From contig NZ_LMDS01000004.1 in NCBI RefSeq assembly GCF_001425865.1, positions 2,051,355-2,115,354 on the forward strand: a DNA stretch of 64,000 nt, written 5' to 3'. The notes under the pieces were generated by a model. The model had not been told where the DNA came from, ran no database searches, and saw only the letters and a list, made by a program, of their open reading frames with translations. Numbering within the stretch: position 1 is the first letter of the stretch; each line of letters opens with the position of its first letter. The stretch comes from Rhizobacter sp. Root404. Its GTDB lineage: Bacteria; Pseudomonadota; Gammaproteobacteria; Burkholderiales; Burkholderiaceae_C. Below, piece by piece: positions 27,201-35,291 of the stretch. A program made the position numbers and the translations under genes.

Positions 27201-27581
27201 ACCATACGCTTCAATCCTCTGGGCGCCGAACGTGTCACCTTCCTCCGGCTTCAAGGTTGACTCAACAACCTTGTGGCAACCGTCGTGACTCTCAAGGTGG
27301 AGCTTCCAGTGGCCGAACTCGTGAGCTATGAGGAAGGCGCGCTCTGCGCTCGAGACATCGTTCCGGACGATGATTTGCTGCAGCTCTCGAAGGAGGACCG
27401 CATCGGCTCCACCCAGTGTCTTGTCACTCGGAAGCGCATCAGCGATGTTGAGGTTTTCGGCGTCTTCATGCGCTACCGCTTCGATAACCTTCTTCGAAGG
27501 AATCGTTGATGACGCAGCTTCGTTCAAGATGCGCTGACGCAGGTGCCGCGCGGCGTCGCGAGCTCTGTGAAAGGGAGTCAA
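24258..27581 (-). CDS. ImmA/IrrE metallopeptidase-UvrD helicase fusion
   Basis: Encodes 1107 residues from a TTG at 27581 that overlaps the previous stop (TTGA) and has GGAGGAGG 4 nt upstream. Residues ~60-200 are an ImmA/IrrE-type zinc peptidase: LIAHEFGHWKLHL (HEXXH at 87-91) and RAELQANIFARELLLP (third ligand Glu). Then an SF1A UvrD-like helicase: VVAGPGTGKTATLLM (~217), LLTFSNRAARELVDRLQ, ILVDEYQDVN, GDARQAIYRFRGA, VMTIHGSKGLEYEAVHLVDI, YVALSRAREHLVLYE. The C-terminus resembles a Cas4/AddB-type iron-sulfur nuclease domain: YRVCPRRYYYDF and the final CPKCRHFMHC. Its acidic catalytic residues look degenerate. Third gene of the sigma operon. Confidence 0.85.
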   Translation of the reverse strand: MTPFHRARDAARHLRQRILNEAASSTIPSKKVIEAVAHEDAENLNIADALPSDKTLGGADAVLLRELQQIIVRNDVSSAERAFLIAHEFGHWKLHLESHDGCHKVVESTLKPEEGDTFGAQRIEAYGARERAELQANIFARELLLPRNVARELFLAGKTAQQLVKELDLPLELVRQQLLDGMLLPTSQEEAADAPEAINPTKEQTAAATSEALTSLVVAGPGTGKTATLLMRVQHLLANGAKPEELLLLTFSNRAARELVDRLQELGVEDAHDIWVGTFHAFGLEFLRKNHEQFGLRSRFGVADKMAQIAMLEPHIYGLGLTAFNPLGDPLDWLNEVVKAIQRAKDELAGADAFAKAVNESALDTGAETLARQRDVVKLYKCYESKLRANGALVDMGDLVMLPALALTEGFAKYTASVGRFKHILVDEYQDVNRASAQLVKSLAAHSKSLWVVGDARQAIYRFRGASMRNIVNFGDDFPKHKPFPLNENRRSYEEVIRVFEHTGREANPLQMVLPLDDVEPVRGTSGVRPRHVQCADDDIVQGELAANVRRIHKLGVPFRDQVVLASKHETCGDAADALNAAGVPALHLGDIFQRSEVKDLLALLQLFIDRSGSGLLRVALLPGMELPPADVELLLGWLKANRPEPLSWLAKPPAGLSVKGVAAIQKWASTFKGLSSTDFPWEVACTLLLDRTSVLRPHLAGDGILDITRRIALWQLIYYLRVPDGGRAYQTVGSFITRLRRRLRIGDDRELRIPPPEADTLDAVAVMTIHGSKGLEYEAVHLVDIDAKHFRMASDSDLVPSSLLKSLAPVDNFERQTEASNKLYVALSRAREHLVLYETRQMYNAECVAAITDAAHLLERVTGKAIVPKVPAPPAAVVAVVQPASYELSGFLTYRVCPRRYYYDFIRELSPAAGLHPAALIEGAVMRELFAPFGETLGKAPAEVDRVLASLAPAYKESLPYMKAYADQLLVTGRGWLGAQRSLMATPFDITCAGISLRVSPHRTTKSGSQVTVEFVRIRPSGMYSRQHKTLRWVLKYLGEAHRQYSFTGSIFVLSTGVAESVSPYGRLPDDFFLIPIAKSLMAGNFEAKPNSWECPKCRHFMHCPA

Positions 27582-28213
27582 GGTGCCTCCTCCGTCTGAA
27601 AGGCAAGCAGGCGCCTCTTCTCTTCTTCGCTCACTGGGAGTGAAAGGACAGCGCTCTTCCAAGTTTCCAAGGCCGGTGCATCCGGCGCCTGCGCAGACTT
27701 GTAGCTCCTTGAGCCCGCTAGTTGCGGCCCCAGGCACGGTTTGATGCCTGCTGGAGAAACCTTCAGGTGTTGTGCCAGGTCCCGAAGCACCTTCGGAGGT
27801 ACATCCGTGATGGTTGTGAGTACCTTTGTGAGCAGCAGCACGCAGTTCCCGAAATCCAGGGCAGCTGCAGCTCGAGGCAACTTGCCTCCGACCAGGGTCT
27901 TGATGGCAGCGCGTGCGGCCTGTACATCCGCGTCAGGTGCGGCTCTCGAGTCCAGTTCATGAAGTTGGTTGAGAACGACGCTCTGCAGGCGTGAGACATC
28001 TTGTGCGGTCACGGGGGACCGGGACTTGTCTTCGATGGGCTCCGGTGAGGCCTCGTAGCAGGTCCACAGCGCTGCGAACTCCACGATATCGTCTCGGTAC
28101 TCCGGGTGTGCTTCGCACGCGCGAAGCACTGCGTCGGGGCTTGGCTTGCCGGCCGAGAAGAAGAACTCGTCAAGCACTTCTTCGAGCGACAGCCTACGGT
28201 TGGGCTTTGTCAT
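27578..28213 (-). CDS. Unknown protein between sigma-like and ImmA-UvrD genes
   Basis: Encodes 211 residues from ATG 28213, overlapping the sigma-like stop (ATGA); its own stop overlaps the TTG of the helicase fusion. The N-terminal third (LSLEEVLDEFFFSAGKPSPD then VLRACEAHPEYRDDIVEFAA) is a helical pattern often seen in small partner proteins. The middle has a possible HTH-like helix (LRDLAQHLKVSPAGIKPCL). No membrane segment, no zinc motif. By position between a sigma-like factor and an ImmA-type peptidase it could be an anti-sigma factor cleaved by that peptidase, as ImmA cleaves ImmR and IrrE cleaves DdrO. This role is inference only. Confidence 0.6.
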   Translation of the reverse strand: MTKPNRRLSLEEVLDEFFFSAGKPSPDAVLRACEAHPEYRDDIVEFAALWTCYEASPEPIEDKSRSPVTAQDVSRLQSVVLNQLHELDSRAAPDADVQAARAAIKTLVGGKLPRAAAALDFGNCVLLLTKVLTTITDVPPKVLRDLAQHLKVSPAGIKPCLGPQLAGSRSYKSAQAPDAPALETWKSAVLSLPVSEEEKRRLLAFQTEEAP

Positions 28214-28926
28214 TGCTGGAACTCCTTGCGGATTTTGTCGAGAGCGCTGTTCTTGTAGTTGTTGACGCTCTTGACGGTCACCTTGAGGGCAGCAGCTACT
28301 TCCTGGACTTGCCAGTCGGCGCCGTAGAGCCATACAAAGGTGGCGTACTCCTTCTGCGTGAGGATTTCGAGCAGGCGGCCGTTGGCGCGCTCGAACTCCT
28401 GCCGGCGTGCAGCCAGAAGGTCCGGTGTGTTGTGGTCTTGCAGTTCTTCGATTTCTTCAGTCGCGGAGGCGCCGTCGTCTGCGTCTACGTCCAACTCATC
28501 CAGGCTCTGCTGCAGCTTGCGCTTCTTCGCCAGCATGCTTCGCTGGAAGCTGATGGCCCGCAACTTGAACAAGTCGCCGAACGCCTTCTCGGCGTAAGCA
28601 GCGTCACTGGCGCTCGAGAGAAGGTGGCCCCACATGCAGGAGGCGAGTTCGTGCGACGCGCGGGACAGGTCGTCGATGAGCCCCGGAAAAATCTTTGCCT
28701 TGAGGACGAACCTCCTCGACCGCTCGAGCAGACGATGCGAAAACGCTTCAGAGAAGAGGCCGGTGCGAGTCTTGTCTTGGGCCGCTCGCGCGCGTCGAAA
28801 GAGGCGAAAGACCTGCTCGTCCGATACGAACAGGGGGTCGTGTTCCCAATCGCTGCGTGCCAGCCTGGCGCGCAACGCCGAGTCATCGAGGCTCTCTATG
28901 GCCGAGTCGGGCTCTTGTTTTGACAT
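28210..28926 (-). CDS. Sigma-70-like transcription factor
   Basis: Encodes 238 residues from ATG 28926. The central part (LIDDLSRASHELASCMWGHL through AISFQRSMLAKKRKLQ) resembles sigma region 2. After an acidic linker (DVDADDGASATEEIEEL) the C-terminus is a region-4 HTH: ILTQKEYATFVWLYGADWQV, EVAAALKVTVKSVNNYKNSA. Length and two-domain layout are ECF-like, though region 2 is divergent. First gene of the operon with the 211-residue unknown and the ImmA-UvrD protein. A 29-bp element shared with the bil operon lies 72 nt upstream of its start, suggesting that it drives its own operon and bil. Confidence 0.7.
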   Translation of the reverse strand: MSKQEPDSAIESLDDSALRARLARSDWEHDPLFVSDEQVFRLFRRARAAQDKTRTGLFSEAFSHRLLERSRRFVLKAKIFPGLIDDLSRASHELASCMWGHLLSSASDAAYAEKAFGDLFKLRAISFQRSMLAKKRKLQQSLDELDVDADDGASATEEIEELQDHNTPDLLAARRQEFERANGRLLEILTQKEYATFVWLYGADWQVQEVAAALKVTVKSVNNYKNSALDKIRKEFQQ

Positions 28927-28997
28927 CTTCGTTTCCCATTGGTCATGCGAACACCCCCCGTCCAGTCCGGAATCTCGGGGATGCCCCCCTGCATGAC

Positions 28998-29026
28998 TAA
29001 GTCGCAAGAGAAGCAAGAAATCGGAA
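28998..29026 (-). promoter_or_regulatory. Bipartite promoter element upstream of sigma operon
   Basis: On the minus strand: TTCCGATTT, an 11-bp spacer, TGCGACTTA, ending 72 nt before the sigma-like ATG. Both 9-mers and the spacer length are identical to those before bilA (24150-24178). A partly matching third copy lies at 22676-22704, just before the E1 start. Probably an autoregulated alternative-sigma promoter. The spacer sequences differ, so the conservation is not a large duplicated block. Confidence 0.65.
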
Positions 29027-29166
29027 ACTGCCCGCTGCGGTCGGTGTGGAGCGTGCGGGGGCCCTCCATGTGGGTGCACCGGCAAGTGCGTCCGAACGTA
29101 CCCAACACATAAGCCCGCTGCTCTACCGCCCGAACGATGGCCGGAGGGCGGAAGCAAGGACGACAG

Positions 29167-31275
29167 CTACCAACTACTCAGAGCCTTCTCGACGACACGG
29201 CGAGCCTGCGAATCTGAGTCATAGTAGCGCCAGAAGCCACGTCGGTCACTTCGGTCTTCGTCGAATACGGCTTCCAATTGGGCGCGGTTGAGCCCCAGGC
29301 CCTTCGCAACCAGTACCTCCAGGCTCGCGGCCGCCGCTACGGGCTGCAGTGCGCGGCGCGGCTTCGAGGACGTTGACGCTTGCCAAGGTGGCGAGGCAGC
29401 TCCACCTTCCGGGAGCCCAGCCCGCGGCTTTGAGAGGCAAACGCTCCACGCCGCGTGAGCAGCGGCAGTGACACCTTCGGTGTCGAGTTGGGGCCAAACC
29501 AAGCCCTCAAGGATGAACTTGTTTAGGTGAAGGCCACTTGCAAGTCGCCGTGCTACCCAGTCGAAGACCAGGGTGTTCATCACCCCGAGTCCCGCGAATG
29601 CGAGCATGTCGCTCTCGTATTGAAGGACGGGGGCGGTGTTGCCGCACCGCCAGGTTCGCGGCACCCAAGTTGCAATCACTGTACGAGTGTTCGTCGAGGC
29701 GGTGACGTCGCACAAGGCAACTCGTGGCGGAAGGTCGGGCAGCGGGGAAATCACATATTGAGGGCTGCATTGCGACAACGGCTGGTCAGCGTTCTCGCGC
29801 CAGACCGCAGTGCGACCGCTCCCGGAGACCCAAGTCTTCTGGAAGCAGTCGTATGCACCGACGCACCGACCTTCCAAGAGGGGAACGAATCGTTGACCCC
29901 TCGCGTCTATGAATGTCGCGTCACCGTAGCTTTGAAGCTTCTTGCTCGCGATGTGGTGGAACTGGGCCTTACCAAGGCTGAGGTCGACCTCGCGCCGGTA
30001 TACGACTCTGCCGAGAGGTCCTTGTTCGAACAGGGGGCTGCCTGTTCGGAGCGCTGTCCGAAGAATTTCGAGTTCGCGCTCTTGGAACAGCTCCGGAATG
30101 ATGTGATACCGCCGGCCAATTAGCCGTATGTCCTCTCGGTCGAGCGAAATGTGCGGTGCATCCACCTCGTCAGGCTCAACTGCAAAGCTTCGAACGGAGA
30201 GTTGACGCGTGCCGACATCCGAACGAGTGGCCGCCAGCAGGCCGAACTTGTACCGACTGTCGATGGGGAAGTAGCCGCCACGGTTCTCGAAGCTGGTCCA
30301 CCGAGCAATCTCGAATTGCTGAAAGTACCGTTCTCTCAGCTCGGTCAAACCAGCGTCCGACGCAAACGCCGCAGGCACGAGAGCTCCGAGCCGGCCTCCT
30401 TGCACAAGCAAGTGAGGCACGAGCTCAACGAACGCCTTAAACAGGTTCTTGTCGCCACCTCCTTGGGCAGAAAACAGCGGCGGCAGCCCATGCGCGCCCA
30501 CGGCCAGAGTCGACAGCCGCGCGACGGTCAATGCGCGCTCTCCATCCGGGTCTTCCTCCACGGAGTGACGCAACGACTCCCACGGCGGGTTCATCAGCAG
30601 GACTTCATACAGGTCCTGGCCGCTCCACCAGTCAAGCGTAAGAGCGTTGGCGTGGTGGATGTTCTTTGCGACCTGCTTGAGTGTCACGCCGACTGGGGCG
30701 CCCATCAGCCAGATGAGCAGACAGCAAAGCTCGCGAGCGCGTGGGTCAAGTTCCACGCCATGCAGCGACAGTATGAACTTCTTCAGATGTGCGTCCGTGC
30801 TGCCGCGGCCATAGAGTTCGATTGCCGCGAGCAGCAGATTGCCTGCGCCTACGCTTGGGTCCACCATCCGATGAATGCGGTGTTTGTCGAGAGGCTCGAA
30901 CGTAATTCGGGCCAGGGCCGATGCGAAAGCGTTGTGAGTAGCATAGGCGCCCATCGCCTTCTGCGTAGCCGACGCGCGCTGGTAGGCTGCAGCCCAGGAA
31001 TGCATTCCTTCGGGAGACTGCCCAAGGTGAGCGCCATCCTTTGCAAGCTCCGCGAGCCGCTGCCACAGACGCTCATCCGGGTCCAGTTCAGGCAGCGGCG
31101 CGAGGGCAAATTGCTCCACCAACGAGCGCAGGGTTGCAGGCGACCATGCGCTCTTGCGACGGTCCTTGCTTTCGTAGTGCGCAGCCGACGCGATAGTCAA
31201 GTTCGCGAGTCGCGACCCCTCAGTCGGACAGATGACCTTGGCGACTACGTACGTTGCGTCCCAAACTGCGCTCAT
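29167..31275 (-). CDS. Eco57I-like N6-adenine DNA methyltransferase
   Basis: Encodes 702 residues. The catalytic domain has motif I VDPSVGAGNLLLAAIEL (residues ~138-154; SAM binding), a following acidic GVELDPRARELC, and motif IV LLMNPPWESLR (NPPW at 229-232), all typical of gamma-type N6-adenine methylases of the Eco57I/type IIG or BREX PglX kind. The C-terminal ~300 residues would be the target recognition region. No nuclease motif is evident in it, so restriction would rely on the adjacent McrB/McrC. Its ATG overlaps the McrC stop. It is the last gene of the operon that starts at 35498. Confidence 0.82.
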   Translation of the reverse strand: MSAVWDATYVVAKVICPTEGSRLANLTIASAAHYESKDRRKSAWSPATLRSLVEQFALAPLPELDPDERLWQRLAELAKDGAHLGQSPEGMHSWAAAYQRASATQKAMGAYATHNAFASALARITFEPLDKHRIHRMVDPSVGAGNLLLAAIELYGRGSTDAHLKKFILSLHGVELDPRARELCCLLIWLMGAPVGVTLKQVAKNIHHANALTLDWWSGQDLYEVLLMNPPWESLRHSVEEDPDGERALTVARLSTLAVGAHGLPPLFSAQGGGDKNLFKAFVELVPHLLVQGGRLGALVPAAFASDAGLTELRERYFQQFEIARWTSFENRGGYFPIDSRYKFGLLAATRSDVGTRQLSVRSFAVEPDEVDAPHISLDREDIRLIGRRYHIIPELFQERELEILRTALRTGSPLFEQGPLGRVVYRREVDLSLGKAQFHHIASKKLQSYGDATFIDARGQRFVPLLEGRCVGAYDCFQKTWVSGSGRTAVWRENADQPLSQCSPQYVISPLPDLPPRVALCDVTASTNTRTVIATWVPRTWRCGNTAPVLQYESDMLAFAGLGVMNTLVFDWVARRLASGLHLNKFILEGLVWPQLDTEGVTAAAHAAWSVCLSKPRAGLPEGGAASPPWQASTSSKPRRALQPVAAAASLEVLVAKGLGLNRAQLEAVFDEDRSDRRGFWRYYDSDSQARRVVEKALSSW

Positions 31276-32564
31276 GCGACTGCCATGAGCTTTGGAGCAA
31301 AGGCCGGTGCGTTGAGCCGGTCAACAAGAGCCAACAGCATTTCTGCGCGAGCATCTGCTTCGTTCGGTGGCAGCCATTTGTACAGGCCAAGGCCGACAGC
31401 AGCGAGCACCATGGGCTGGCCGGAGAGGCCAGTGACGTCCCACAGTTGCGGGTCAAAAGTCTCCGGATACACCAAGACGGCGGTTGTTGCGCCGCACGCT
31501 GCCGCGGTCGTCAGCGCTTGATAGATGTGTCCCCTTTGCGGTATCGAGCCGGAGTAGGCGGAGTACTTCGCCTCGAAGGTCGCCACCAGCTTGCCGTTCT
31601 CGTAGAGTCGACCGTCTGGTTTTGGCGAGAACGGCTCTTGAGGCAGGCCGCCGCGCGGGGTAAGTAGCGGAATATCGCCTTGCACTCGGTACGACAGAGC
31701 GCGCCCCTTTGCATTGCCGACTCGTTGAACCGCCTGCAGAGTCCGCTCCAACAGCGTCTCCAAAAGTGGCCACGCCTCGATGGCCAGGCCCACCCCCGCG
31801 TGGCCGCCCGTTGGCCCGAACAGGGAGGTCTTGCGGAGAACGGCCATGGCGAGTGACCACGCGGGCTTGTAGGCGCTCCACTGCTCCGGGAGCGCGCGAT
31901 TGCCGATGCCGTTTGGCGGCGGCGCGTTCATCGGAGTGCCAACGGAGAGGTCTCGGGCAAGCGCCCGAAGGCCGCTGCGGGTCTTCTGGTCGGTGCTGAT
32001 GTGCGCCAGCGTGTCGGCTACATGCACCAAGCCTCGTGTGAAGGGGTTGTCCTGAGCGAACTCTGTCCGCACCACCGGAAAGACATGCGGGCGCCAGAGC
32101 GCGGTCCGCGCCCAACGCGTGACATCTAGCCGACCGCTCAGGCCCGGGAGCTCGACGCTCCGACGCTCCATCAGGACAATTGGCCCCTCCTGACGGAACG
32201 CGCGCTCAAGGCGCCGCAGGTAAGTCCTTGCAATTGCGTCTAGCAGTCTGTTGTGACTCTTGGAGAACCCGGCTCGGCGCTCGCCGGCGACGTCGATGCC
32301 TTCCTTGCCGGTCAATAGGGCAACTACGGCCGTTACCCAGTCTGCCGCGCCTTCGACCTTTGGTGCAACTTGAAGCACCAGCCCGGCCCCGAGGTCCACA
32401 GTGCCGACGACGTTAGTAAGACGAAAAGTGCCGGGTCGTTCTGACAGTAAGGAAAACGATGGCTTGAGCTGCACGCGCAGCCGTGCAACGGCCTCTCGCA
32501 AACGCTCTGCCTCGTTTCCTTTGAGGGGGAAATCTTCACCCTCAATGACGTCTATGCAGTGCAT
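31272..32564 (-). CDS. mcrC: McrC-like restriction endonuclease subunit
   Basis: Encodes 430 residues. McrC-type features: an N-terminal beta-rich region (GTVDLGAGLVLQVAPKVEGA, typical of the McrC family), a central PGLSGRLDVTRWART segment, and a C-terminal PD-(D/E)XK nuclease core with SPKPDGRLYENGKLVATFEA, giving D317, E331 and K333. It supplies the DNA-cleaving subunit that is driven by the McrB GTPase. It starts 6 nt after mcrB and overlaps the adenine methylase by 4 bp. Confidence 0.88.
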   Translation of the reverse strand: MHCIDVIEGEDFPLKGNEAERLREAVARLRVQLKPSFSLLSERPGTFRLTNVVGTVDLGAGLVLQVAPKVEGAADWVTAVVALLTGKEGIDVAGERRAGFSKSHNRLLDAIARTYLRRLERAFRQEGPIVLMERRSVELPGLSGRLDVTRWARTALWRPHVFPVVRTEFAQDNPFTRGLVHVADTLAHISTDQKTRSGLRALARDLSVGTPMNAPPPNGIGNRALPEQWSAYKPAWSLAMAVLRKTSLFGPTGGHAGVGLAIEAWPLLETLLERTLQAVQRVGNAKGRALSYRVQGDIPLLTPRGGLPQEPFSPKPDGRLYENGKLVATFEAKYSAYSGSIPQRGHIYQALTTAAACGATTAVLVYPETFDPQLWDVTGLSGQPMVLAAVGLGLYKWLPPNEADARAEMLLALVDRLNAPAFAPKLMAVA

Positions 32565-32570
32565 CCGTTG

Positions 32571-34346
32571 TCAAACACGAGAGAGAGCCACCAACGCAGC
32601 AATCTTCGCCGCGTCGGGCATGGCGTGGAGCGTTTGCAGCATCAAGCGCTTTGGAGCAATCTGAGAGAGCGCCGATGGCGCGGCTCGCCAGTAGGCAACG
32701 GCGCCCACCGGTGCCGGAACACCGTGGTTAACTTGCAGGCTGTCGGGAACGCCGAGCACTGCTGCCAGAACCTCATCCTGGTCGAGGAACGTCATTCGCA
32801 GCGTGGGAACAATCTTGGCATCGACAGCATTGGCCAGTCTGCGCAGCTTTTCAACTGCAGTGGCAGCGGCCAGACCCCAGACCAACGCGTGCCCAAGCAG
32901 GAAGTCCTCACCCAGGCAGTATTCAATGCGGTCGTTGAGGCTCTTCAGTAACTGCACCGCCAGCGACGACACTTGTTGGTCAGACCAGTTCGCCGGGTCC
33001 GGGTCCGCAGGCAGGGCAGGGAGCGGCTGCGACGCATCGAGTTCCAGATGCGCGGCGAGCGCGTCGTAGTCGGGCCCGACGCGGATGACAGTGAAGCGGC
33101 GACGCATGGCCGCGTCCAGTGGGGCAACCGAACGGTCTGTGCTGTTCATCGCGGCCACGATGTGCACGCCTGCGGGTAGGCGAACCTCGTTCGCAATGGA
33201 CTCAGGCGTGCCCGGATTCTCGACGTACGGGTCAGGCACGGGCATGGATTGGCCAAAGTACGGCCGTGTAATCCTCGCCCCCGGATTCGTAGGCGTGCTC
33301 CGCTTGTCCTTGTCCAGCAAGCTCAGGCAGTCGCCGAAGATTGCTGCAGCTGGGCCTCGGTTGAACTCGTCGATGACTAGGAGCGCCTGGCGCTCGGCAT
33401 TGCTCACCCAGTGGCCTAAGCACAGCAGTGGACCTGGCTTCGCCTCGAGCGAGATGCCTTGGTTGGCCGAGATTGGGTACAGCCCAGCCACAAAATTCTC
33501 GTAGCTATAGGACGGGTGAAAGACGAGTACTTCGCTCCGCGTCTTAGCCCCTTTCACCGACCAGTTGTCATCCCACTTCGAGGTGTCAAAGAAAACGGTG
33601 CCCTTGGGTGTTGGGTCGTCGTAGATGGCTTGCAGGTCCTCAAGAGCAACCGTCTTGCCCGTCCCCGGCGGTCCGACAATGAGGACATTGGGCTCGCGCT
33701 CCAGCGCCTCTTGAATGCGCGTGACTAGCTTGGGCGTGCGCGGCGGCTGACGAGGGCGGAATGTCGTGACAGGCGGCAGCGCAAGGGTGGCCGAATCGTC
33801 TGCAATCGGTAGCGCAGCAATCGCCGCTGCGATGACATGTGGTAGCCGTGACGTCGCCTTCGCTTCCAGTCCTTGCTGGGGAGTCTCAAAGAAAGTTCGA
33901 ACGTGCAGGCGGTCGTCCTCACCGAATAGCTTGACCGCGAGCAACCACGGTCCGACGTTCGTACCGACAATTTGAGCGTACTCGGCATCCGCATCGGTCG
34001 GGTTGCCAAGGCTCGGGTTCCCCACTATGGAGGTAGCGGCAGTGATGGCGGGCGCTACCGTCCAGGGAACCGGCTTTGAGGCAGCCAGCCAAGCTAGCTG
34101 CCACCTGTCTGAAGACCATCGAATCGTCCCGTCGCACTGACCGTTAGGCCATACATATTGGATAGCTTTCGACTGGCCCTGACCCCGGCTGAGCCCGAAC
34201 AGATTGGCGAGGACGTCACCTCGGTTGGTGCCAAGCTGAAGTGCGTCTTTGGTGTAGGCGTTGTTGTCGACTCGCTCGTAGAGCGACCGCCAGTTTGAGA
34301 TGGAGTACCGGGCAAAGAAGACGGCCTCAACCGCTTTAATGGTCAT
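32571..34346 (-). CDS. mcrB: McrB-like AAA+ GTPase restriction subunit
   Basis: Encodes 591 residues from ATG 34346, which overlaps the stop of the D12 methylase gene. The first ~200 residues form a separate recognition domain unlike E. coli McrB. The AAA+ module follows: Walker A LIVGPPGTGKTVALEDL (225-232 core), the FHPSYSYENFVAGLYPI element typical of McrB proteins, Walker B LLVIDEFNRGPAAAIFGD, and the McrB signature AAMNSTDRSVAPLDAAMRRR. It translocates on DNA with McrC. The N-terminal domain decides which modified or unmodified site is recognised; it is not identifiable by eye. Confidence 0.88.
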   Translation of the reverse strand: MTIKAVEAVFFARYSISNWRSLYERVDNNAYTKDALQLGTNRGDVLANLFGLSRGQGQSKAIQYVWPNGQCDGTIRWSSDRWQLAWLAASKPVPWTVAPAITAATSIVGNPSLGNPTDADAEYAQIVGTNVGPWLLAVKLFGEDDRLHVRTFFETPQQGLEAKATSRLPHVIAAAIAALPIADDSATLALPPVTTFRPRQPPRTPKLVTRIQEALEREPNVLIVGPPGTGKTVALEDLQAIYDDPTPKGTVFFDTSKWDDNWSVKGAKTRSEVLVFHPSYSYENFVAGLYPISANQGISLEAKPGPLLCLGHWVSNAERQALLVIDEFNRGPAAAIFGDCLSLLDKDKRSTPTNPGARITRPYFGQSMPVPDPYVENPGTPESIANEVRLPAGVHIVAAMNSTDRSVAPLDAAMRRRFTVIRVGPDYDALAAHLELDASQPLPALPADPDPANWSDQQVSSLAVQLLKSLNDRIEYCLGEDFLLGHALVWGLAAATAVEKLRRLANAVDAKIVPTLRMTFLDQDEVLAAVLGVPDSLQVNHGVPAPVGAVAYWRAAPSALSQIAPKRLMLQTLHAMPDAAKIAALVALSRV

Positions 34347-35260
34347 TTTCTTGGTCCTCCTACCACCACGACTTCTGGCGAATCCTTTGGCTGTACGTGG
34401 CGCTTGTTCTGCGCAGCTACCGAGCGCCGAGTGGTGAACGGAACAACGGTCGCATGCGAAAAGATTTCTCGAATGTGCTCGTTGTCTCGATTGGACACCA
34501 TCCAGTGCACGCTCCGTTTGGTAAGGTGCTTGCACAAGTCTGCAAGTTCTTCAAGGTCGTGTTTCCGAAAGCGCGTGCCGTTGTAGCCGGCGAATTTGCT
34601 TGTATCGGAGATAGGCAAGTACGGCGGGTCGAAGTAGATGAAATCACCCTTTTGGGCGTCCTTGGCGGCTTCCCGGAAGTCCAGTTCACGAATCTCGACG
34701 TTCTCAAGCACTAAGCTTGCGTTAGCCAGTACGTCGGCGTCGATTCCTCTGAACTGTCTGGCGCCCCACGGCACATTAAAGACGCCCCACTTGTTTTCGC
34801 GCCACAGGCCGTTCCAGGATGTCTGGTTGAGGTAGAAGAATCGGGCGGCTCGTTCAAGATGGTGGTCCGGCGACTCGTCGCGTACGACGTAGTACTCGTC
34901 TTCCCCCTGCCGTTGCTGGTAGGGTCGAAGGTGCTCATAGAAGGCCTTTGGCTCCGACTGGATGACTCGCCAAAGGTTGACCAACTCAGAGTTCAAATCG
35001 GCCAGATAGCAGGTTTGGGCTCGATGTCGAAGGGCAAAGAACATAGCCCCCGACCCCAGGAACGGTTCGTGGTAGTTCCGAAACTTCTCGGGCACAAATG
35101 GCAGGAGGGCCCCGAGCAGGCGCGTCTTGCCGCCCGCCCATCGCAAGAATGGTTTGCCTTGCAGGGTCCGTTCTGTCTCGACGCCCTCGTTGAACGGGAG
35201 CGCTGCCTGTTTTGCTGCGCGCACTGGTCGCCGCACGGTCAGTACTTCAGATTCGCTCAT
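34343..35260 (-). CDS. D12-class (Dam-like) N6-adenine methyltransferase
   Basis: Encodes 305 residues. Alpha-class order is clear: motif X/I region FLRWAGGKTRLLGALLPFVP, then YHEPFLGSGAMFFAL (SAM binding), and catalytic motif IV DFIYFDPPYLP (DPPY at 211-214), with the FYLNQTSWNGLWRENKWGVF block seen in Dam/DpnM/T4 Dam relatives. It should methylate adenine, protecting host sites from the McrBC-type nuclease or from another enzyme. It lies 31 nt after the RHH gene and overlaps mcrB by 4 bp. Target site unknown. Confidence 0.88.
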   Translation of the reverse strand: MSESEVLTVRRPVRAAKQAALPFNEGVETERTLQGKPFLRWAGGKTRLLGALLPFVPEKFRNYHEPFLGSGAMFFALRHRAQTCYLADLNSELVNLWRVIQSEPKAFYEHLRPYQQRQGEDEYYVVRDESPDHHLERAARFFYLNQTSWNGLWRENKWGVFNVPWGARQFRGIDADVLANASLVLENVEIRELDFREAAKDAQKGDFIYFDPPYLPISDTSKFAGYNGTRFRKHDLEELADLCKHLTKRSVHWMVSNRDNEHIREIFSHATVVPFTTRRSVAAQNKRHVQPKDSPEVVVVGGPRK

Positions 35261-35291
35261 GTCGCTTTCGCTGCCCTCGAGTTGAGTCTTT

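Noticed and set aside
27582..27737. Longer N-terminus of the ImmA-UvrD protein
   Set aside because: The extra codons overlap the 211-residue gene and lack family features; TTG 27581 has GGAGGAGG and overlaps the stop.
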